The notes below the pieces were generated by a model that saw only the letters and a list, made by a program, of their open reading frames with translations, was not told the DNA's origin and ran no database searches. DNA of 17,965 nt from contig DBML01000013.1 of the NCBI GenBank assembly GCA_002298915.1, positions 1 through 17,965 on the forward strand, written 5' to 3'. The position numbers and the translations under genes were made by a program. The stretch is from Clostridium sp. UBA699 (GTDB lineage Bacteria; Bacillota; Clostridia; Clostridiales; Clostridiaceae). The stretch's first letter is position 1. Every line of letters begins with the position of its first letter. This document shows positions 14,757-17,965 of the stretch, in pieces.

Positions 14757-15407
14757 ATGAAATTCAGGAAGCACAGCGAAAAGATAGTCCATATTGCTGA
14801 AGACGGAGTGACGATGGAAGGCGCACTGGAAATTCCGGAAGGCGCTTCCGGGATCGTGCTGTTCGCGCACGGGAGCGGAAGCAGCAGGCACTCCCCCAGA
14901 AACAACTACGTGGCCGGGGTCCTTAGGGAGCACGGCCTGGGGACGCTGCTTCTTGACCTCCTCACCCCTGAGGAGGACATGATCTACGAGATGAGGTTCA
15001 ACATAGACCTGCTTTCGAAGAGGCTCCTGGCAGCCACGCACTGGGTGCTTGAGCAGGAGGAGACGAAGAACCTCGCAATAGGTTATTTCGGAGCCAGCAC
15101 CGGGGCAGCTGCTGCAATACAGACAGCTTCTGAGATGGGCGACAGGATAGATGCAGTTGTCTCAAGAGGAGGAAGGCCTGATCTTGCCTGGGAGCACCTG
15201 GGCTCCATCAGGGCTCCTGCGCTGCTGATAGTTGGGGGAGACGACGATGTCGTAATAGAACTCAACGAGAAAGCTTTCAATGAGATAAAAGCCGTCAAGC
15301 AGCTGGAGATTGTTCCCGGGGCCACGCACCTTTTCGAGGAGCCTGGAAAGCTGGAAGCGGTTGCAGAGCTTGCTTCACGCTGGTTTGTGAAATACCTGGG
15401 GAGATAA
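14757..15407 (+). CDS. Dienelactone hydrolase-like alpha/beta hydrolase
   Basis: The start is ATG 14757 after AGGGATGTGA, 15 bases beyond the flavoenzyme. The 216-residue protein has the alpha/beta-hydrolase fold with LFAHGSGSSRHSPRN as oxyanion region. Its nucleophile elbow is GYFGASTGAAAA (Ser114), with Asp163 in VGGDDDVV and His191 in GATHLFEEPG as the likely triad. This arrangement resembles the dienelactone-hydrolase-type proteins found alone or fused to phosphoribosyltransferases, which have a Ser rather than the Cys of true dienelactone hydrolase. It has no signal peptide. As third gene of the operon it may hydrolyse an ester, lactone or thioester made by, or fed to, the flavoenzyme; that is inference. 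The operon ends at the terminator that follows. Confidence 0.88.
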   Translation: MKFRKHSEKIVHIAEDGVTMEGALEIPEGASGIVLFAHGSGSSRHSPRNNYVAGVLREHGLGTLLLDLLTPEEDMIYEMRFNIDLLSKRLLAATHWVLEQEETKNLAIGYFGASTGAAAAIQTASEMGDRIDAVVSRGGRPDLAWEHLGSIRAPALLIVGGDDDVVIELNEKAFNEIKAVKQLEIVPGATHLFEEPGKLEAVAELASRWFVKYLGR

Positions 15408-15430
15408 TTAATCTAATAAAAGCAGGAATG

Positions 15431-15467
15431 GGGCTGCCGCTCATTAAAATTATGCGGCAGCCCTTTT
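15431..15467 (+). terminator. Terminator of the DUF523-flavoenzyme operon
   Basis: GGGCTGCCGC (15431-15440) pairs perfectly with GCGGCAGCCC (15454-15463) over a 13-base AT-rich loop, followed by TTTT. Confidence 0.92.
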
Positions 15468-15526
15468 CTATACACTAAACTTGGAGTATCATATGTATTG
15501 GAGATAAGAAGAGAAAGGGAGCGGAA

Positions 15527-15865
15527 ATGAATATTCAAATTTTCGGAACAAAGAAATCATTCGAAACTCAGAAGGCTGAGCGTTACTTCAAGGAGAGAAG
15601 GATAAAATACCAGTTCATAGACCTGAAGCAGAAGGAAATAAGCAAGAGGGAGCTTGAGACGATCAGGGCTGCAGTTGGCCTTGGAAACCTCATCGACGCG
15701 AAGTCTAAGGAATATGAAAAGCTGAACATCGCTTACATAAGGAGCGAGGCAATAAAGGAGGAGCTGCTGCTGAAAAATCCCGGACTCTACAGGGTGCCGA
15801 TAGTGAGGAACGGAAGGCAGGCAACTGTTGGATTTGAACCTCAGACATGGGAGGGGTGGGAGTAG
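15527..15865 (+). CDS. ArsC/Spx-like thioredoxin-fold protein lacking cysteine
   Basis: The start is ATG 15527 after AAGGGAGCGG. The 112-residue protein follows the ArsC/Spx pattern: an N-terminal strand MNIQIFGTKKSF, helix KAERYFKERRIKYQFIDL, the ArsC-type region RELETIRAAVGLGNLIDAKSKEY, and the C-terminal VPIVRNGRQATVGFEPQTW. In active arsenate reductases and in Spx a cysteine stands at about position 11; here it is Ser11, and the protein has no cysteine at all. Arsenate reduction or a thiol switch by the usual mechanism is therefore excluded. Close relatives in Clostridia, as I recall them, keep a Cys in GTKKCF. It is translationally coupled to a permease gene, so it may regulate or assist it. 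It could also be an RNA-polymerase-binding or other regulatory adaptor. Confidence 0.85.
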   Translation: MNIQIFGTKKSFETQKAERYFKERRIKYQFIDLKQKEISKRELETIRAAVGLGNLIDAKSKEYEKLNIAYIRSEAIKEELLLKNPGLYRVPIVRNGRQATVGFEPQTWEGWE

Positions 15866-17004
15866 TGAAACGAGGATACTGGCCTGGGGAAGGCCGGACC
15901 GGTTCATTATTTCGCATACTCAAAAACGAATTTGTTCTGGTTGCATCGGGAATGGCTGCTGCGGTTTCGGCATGCTTTGTCCCAGTATCATACAGCTACA
16001 TAGGCTACATAGATTTCAAGGTAATCGCAATTTTGTTCTGCCTTATGGCGGTGGTGGCAGGCATCAGGGAATTGAGGGCGTTCGAGGTGCTTGCACAGAG
16101 CATGCTTCAGAAGACAGGCAGCGTCCGGAAGATTTCGCTGGCTTTGATTCTGATGTCTTTTTTTTCGTCCATGCTTATAACGAACGACGTGGCGCTCATC
16201 ACATTCGTGCCGTTCACGATAGCAGTGCTGTCGTTCTCGGGTAAGAAGAACATAATCTTTGTCATAACAATGCAGACGATGGCTGCAAATCTGGGCAGCA
16301 TGCTTACGCCGGTGGGAAATCCTCAGAACCTGTACCTCTATTCTTTCTTTAACCTTGAGGCGAAGGATTTCTTTTTTGTAACTATGCCGATTGTCCTGGT
16401 CAGCTTAGCAATAATCATTGTGATGACTATTCTTGCCAGGGACAGCACGATATCGGTTGATTTTCCTGAAGATGCAAGGATAGAAAGCTGGAGCAAACTG
16501 AATATCTTCCTTGTACTGTTTGCGCTCTGCCTAATGTCCGTTTTCGGGCTTGTTAGCTACATCCTGGTGACAATCACGGTTTTCGTCGTTCTCCTGATGA
16601 TCGGCAGGGAGCTGTTTCTGAAGGTTGACTACAGTCTACTTGCAACCTTTGTGTTCTTCTTCATACTGGTTGGCAATATTGGACAGCTAAGCCATGTGGA
16701 GAATGCTGTGGGAGGCTTGATAAAGGGCAGGGAGATGATTTCAGCAGTCCTGCTGTCGCAGGTCATTAGCAACGTTCCAGTGGCCATAATGCTGTCAGGC
16801 TTCACAAAAAATTATGCTATGCTGATAGCAGGAACGAACATCGGAGGTTTGGGGACAATGGTTGCATCCCTTGCAAGCCTGATTTCTTTCAAGTTTTATC
16901 TGACGACTGATGGAGCGGAGCCGGTCAGGTATATGGGCGTATTCACTGCTGCAAACCTGGTTGTGCTTGGAGCGCTTCTTTCATTCGCACTTGTTTGGTA
17001 CTGA
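15865..17004 (+). CDS. ArsB/SLC13-type anion permease
   Basis: The start is chosen as GTG 15865, which shares one base with the previous stop (TAGTG) and lies 8 bases after GGAGGGG; an in-frame ATG at 15847 has no ribosome site. The 379-residue protein has about 10 to 11 membrane helices. Typical features of the ArsB/NhaD/citrate transporter superfamily are the re-entrant segments SMLITNDVALITFVPF and TPVGNPQNLYLYSFF, plus SQVISNVPVAIML and GTNIGGLGTMVASLASLIS in the second half. These form two inverted repeats around the substrate site. The substrate may be a dicarboxylate, sulfate, arsenite or a cation in exchange for protons. The ArsC-like partner has lost its cysteine, so an arsenic role should not be assumed. 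No terminator is seen after it. Confidence 0.88.
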   Translation: MKRGYWPGEGRTGSLFRILKNEFVLVASGMAAAVSACFVPVSYSYIGYIDFKVIAILFCLMAVVAGIRELRAFEVLAQSMLQKTGSVRKISLALILMSFFSSMLITNDVALITFVPFTIAVLSFSGKKNIIFVITMQTMAANLGSMLTPVGNPQNLYLYSFFNLEAKDFFFVTMPIVLVSLAIIIVMTILARDSTISVDFPEDARIESWSKLNIFLVLFALCLMSVFGLVSYILVTITVFVVLLMIGRELFLKVDYSLLATFVFFFILVGNIGQLSHVENAVGGLIKGREMISAVLLSQVISNVPVAIMLSGFTKNYAMLIAGTNIGGLGTMVASLASLISFKFYLTTDGAEPVRYMGVFTAANLVVLGALLSFALVWY

Positions 17005-17028
17005 TAAAAGTGGGAAGGAGTCTGAATC

Positions 17029-17057
17029 TTGACTAAGAACCGCTTATGCAGCATAAT
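17029..17057 (+). promoter_or_regulatory. Promoter of the zinc-ribbon gene
   Basis: TTGACT (17029-17034), 17 bases, CATAAT (17052-17057): five of six matches in each box. The predicted transcript starts about 40 bases before the ATG at 17105. Confidence 0.7.
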
Positions 17058-17104
17058 TATATTTCAAGGGAGTTATAAAGCAAGATAGAGTAGAGGTTTA
17101 AGAT

Positions 17105-17455
17105 ATGAGTTTTTTTTCAAAATCGTCAAAAGGGAAACACTATAAGAATGCGAATCACGGAAGCAGACACTACCAGAGGAGAGGGCTTTTCGGTAACCTC
17201 TTCAACCTGATTGTTTCTAAATCGGGAACCGGCAGGTATTATGACAGGACACCAAGGCAGAATGCCCAGAGCGCTCCTGGAAACGTTCAGCATGTAAGCT
17301 GCAGAAGCTGCGGTGCCAACATGCCGGCTGGAGCGAAATTCTGTTTCAACTGCGGGAGCAGGGTGCAGGGCGACGTTTACTGCGGTAGCTGCGGGGAAAA
17401 AGTTCCGTCAGGTTCAAAGTTCTGCCTTAAATGCGGTAACAGGCTTCAGAGATAA
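17105..17455 (+). CDS. Double zinc-ribbon protein (116 aa)
   Basis: The start is ATG 17105 after GAGGTTT. The N-terminal 60 residues are basic and rich in Lys, His, Tyr, Gly and Ser, with one short hydrophobic patch (GLFGNLFNLIV). The C-terminal half has two zinc ribbons. The first is CRSCGANMPAGAKFCFNCG (Cys66, 69, 80, 83) and the second CGSCGEKVPSGSKFCLKCG (Cys93, 96, 107, 110). This tandem resembles the DZR/zinc_ribbon_2 repeats found at the ends of many bacterial regulatory or membrane-associated proteins. Function is unknown; protein or nucleic-acid binding is typical of such ribbons. The gap to the SHOCT gene is only 24 bases with no terminator, so the two share a transcript. Confidence 0.85.
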   Translation: MSFFSKSSKGKHYKNANHGSRHYQRRGLFGNLFNLIVSKSGTGRYYDRTPRQNAQSAPGNVQHVSCRSCGANMPAGAKFCFNCGSRVQGDVYCGSCGEKVPSGSKFCLKCGNRLQR

Positions 17456-17479
17456 AAAAACAGAGAGGAGTGAGCATGC

Positions 17480-17749
17480 ATGCATCCTTTTTACGGACAA
17501 AACAGCATTCTGCTGTCTCAGGAATCAACCTGCTGGGTAGGCATCGTCTCTATGGCTATGTACCTGCTTTTCTGGGGAATTGTGATATTCATTGCCGCGA
17601 GGATGGCAAAAAAATACCTTGCTGGGGCGAACCTGATCCAGTCTAAGGGGGACTCTGCGGTGAGAATCCTCCGGGAAAGGTATGCAAGGGGAGAAATTGA
17701 GTTTGAGGAGTTCCTGAAGAAAAAAGAGGACCTCGAAAAGCACAGATAA
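17480..17749 (+). CDS. Small membrane protein with SHOCT domain (89 aa)
   Basis: The start is ATG 17480, 9 bases after AGGAG; an ATG at 17476 is in another frame. The N-terminus is short and outside the membrane, a single membrane helix spans about residues 19-42, and the C-terminal tail is the SHOCT (short C-terminal) domain, RILRERYARGEIEFEEFLKK, which is often seen at the end of multidomain proteins and may mediate oligomerisation. The partner is the upstream zinc-ribbon protein. A bidirectional terminator lies 12 bases after the stop. Confidence 0.85.
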   Translation: MHPFYGQNSILLSQESTCWVGIVSMAMYLLFWGIVIFIAARMAKKYLAGANLIQSKGDSAVRILRERYARGEIEFEEFLKKKEDLEKHR

Positions 17750-17761
17750 AGCTGAAAAATA

Positions 17762-17792
17762 AAAGCACCGCGGAAATTCCGCAGTGCTTTTT
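17762..17792. terminator. Bidirectional terminator between SHOCT gene and tRNA-Val
   Basis: AAAGCAC-C-GCGGAA (17762-17775) pairs with TTCCGC-A-GTGCTTT (17777-17790) with one mismatch. T-runs follow on both strands (TTTTT on plus; TTTTATTTTT on minus), so it can end both converging transcripts. Confidence 0.9.
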
Positions 17793-17796
17793 CGAT

Positions 17797-17872
17797 TGGT
17801 GGGCAATAGGGGACTCGAACCCATGACTTCCTCCACGTCAAGGAGACACTCTACCAGCTGAGTTAATCGCCC
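17797..17872 (-). tRNA. tRNA-Val (anticodon GAC)
   Basis: On the minus strand the 76-base gene folds as a cloverleaf. The acceptor GGGCGAT pairs with ATTGCCC (one G-T pair), and the D arm is ACTC-AGCTGGTA-GAGT. The anticodon arm TCTCC-TTGACGT-GGAGG gives anticodon GAC, reading GUC and GUU valine codons. The T arm is ATGGG-TTCGAGT-CCCCT. The discriminator base is A73, and the 3' CCA is encoded in the DNA. The T stem has one T-C mismatch (positions 50 and 64). A promoter lies 14 bases upstream and a terminator just downstream. Confidence 0.95.
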
Positions 17873-17886
17873 GCAACAACAATAAT

Positions 17887-17915
17887 ATAATATCACAAGT
17901 TTTTGTCTTTGGCAA
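17887..17915 (-). promoter_or_regulatory. Promoter of the tRNA-Val gene
   Basis: Read on the minus strand: TTGCCA (plus 17910-17915), 17 bases, TATTAT (plus 17887-17892). The -10 box ends 14 bases before the mature tRNA 5' end. Beyond it, 17916-17965 shows nothing recognisable. Confidence 0.7.
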
Positions 17916-17965
17916 TATAAAACATTTTGCGATTCGTCATTACCTTAAATGAAAATCTAAACTCC

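Noticed and set aside
17029..17091. Short TTG-started frame after a GGAAGGAG stretch
   Set aside because: Only about 20 codons, and its start coincides with the -35 box of the zinc-ribbon promoter; no support as a gene.

Overview
The window looks like chromosomal DNA from an anaerobic, low-to-moderate GC Gram-positive bacterium, most likely a member of the Clostridia (a Peptostreptococcaceae-like or Eubacterium-like lineage; this placement is inference). The reasons are strong AGGAGG-type ribosome sites in front of nearly every gene, heavy use of AGG/AGA and ATA codons, many iron-sulfur, diiron and zinc-ribbon proteins, simple hairpin-plus-T terminators, and sigma-A-type promoters. No phage, insertion sequence, CRISPR array or clear sign of recent transfer is visible.

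Layout. (1) 1-2660, glycolysis: the 3' end of gap, a small cysteine-containing protein, and pyk with the extra C-terminal phosphohistidine-type domain. (2) 2691-5843, a five-gene operon from a near-consensus promoter to a terminator: one-cluster ferredoxin, stand-alone ferritin-like diiron protein, DUF2769 cysteine-rich protein, an unrecognised 262-residue protein, and a radical SAM enzyme with a B12-binding-type N-terminus. (3) 5949-9283, an operon of VTC-domain protein, DUF4956 membrane protein and a secreted beta-helix lipoprotein of the Cthe_2159 type. (4) 9329-10747, a single MFS organic-anion transporter gene. (5) 10746-11931, two minus-strand membrane proteins, one hypothetical and one DUF6512, each with its own promoter. 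(6) 11968-15467, a coupled operon of DUF523/TudS-like protein with a long extra C-terminus, rubredoxin-FAD dehydrogenase fusion and dienelactone-hydrolase-like enzyme. (7) 15527-17004, a cysteine-less ArsC-like protein translationally coupled to an ArsB/SLC13-type permease. (8) 17029-17792, a double zinc-ribbon protein and a SHOCT membrane protein. (9) a minus-strand tRNA-Val(GAC) gene with encoded CCA.

How the genes work together. Block 1 is lower glycolysis. Block 2 reads as an electron-transfer or oxygen/peroxide-handling module serving an anaerobic radical SAM enzyme; its end product cannot be told from the sequence. Block 3 links a polyphosphate-polymerase-fold protein at the membrane to a surface beta-helix, a gene set I recall from other Firmicutes whose joint role I do not know. 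Block 6 combines a probable [4Fe-4S] desulfidase-like protein with a flavoenzyme carrying its own metal-binding electron-transfer domain and a hydrolase, which suggests degradation or salvage of an unknown small molecule. Blocks 2 and 6 are the best candidates for undescribed systems. No stretch over 300 bases lacks a gene.
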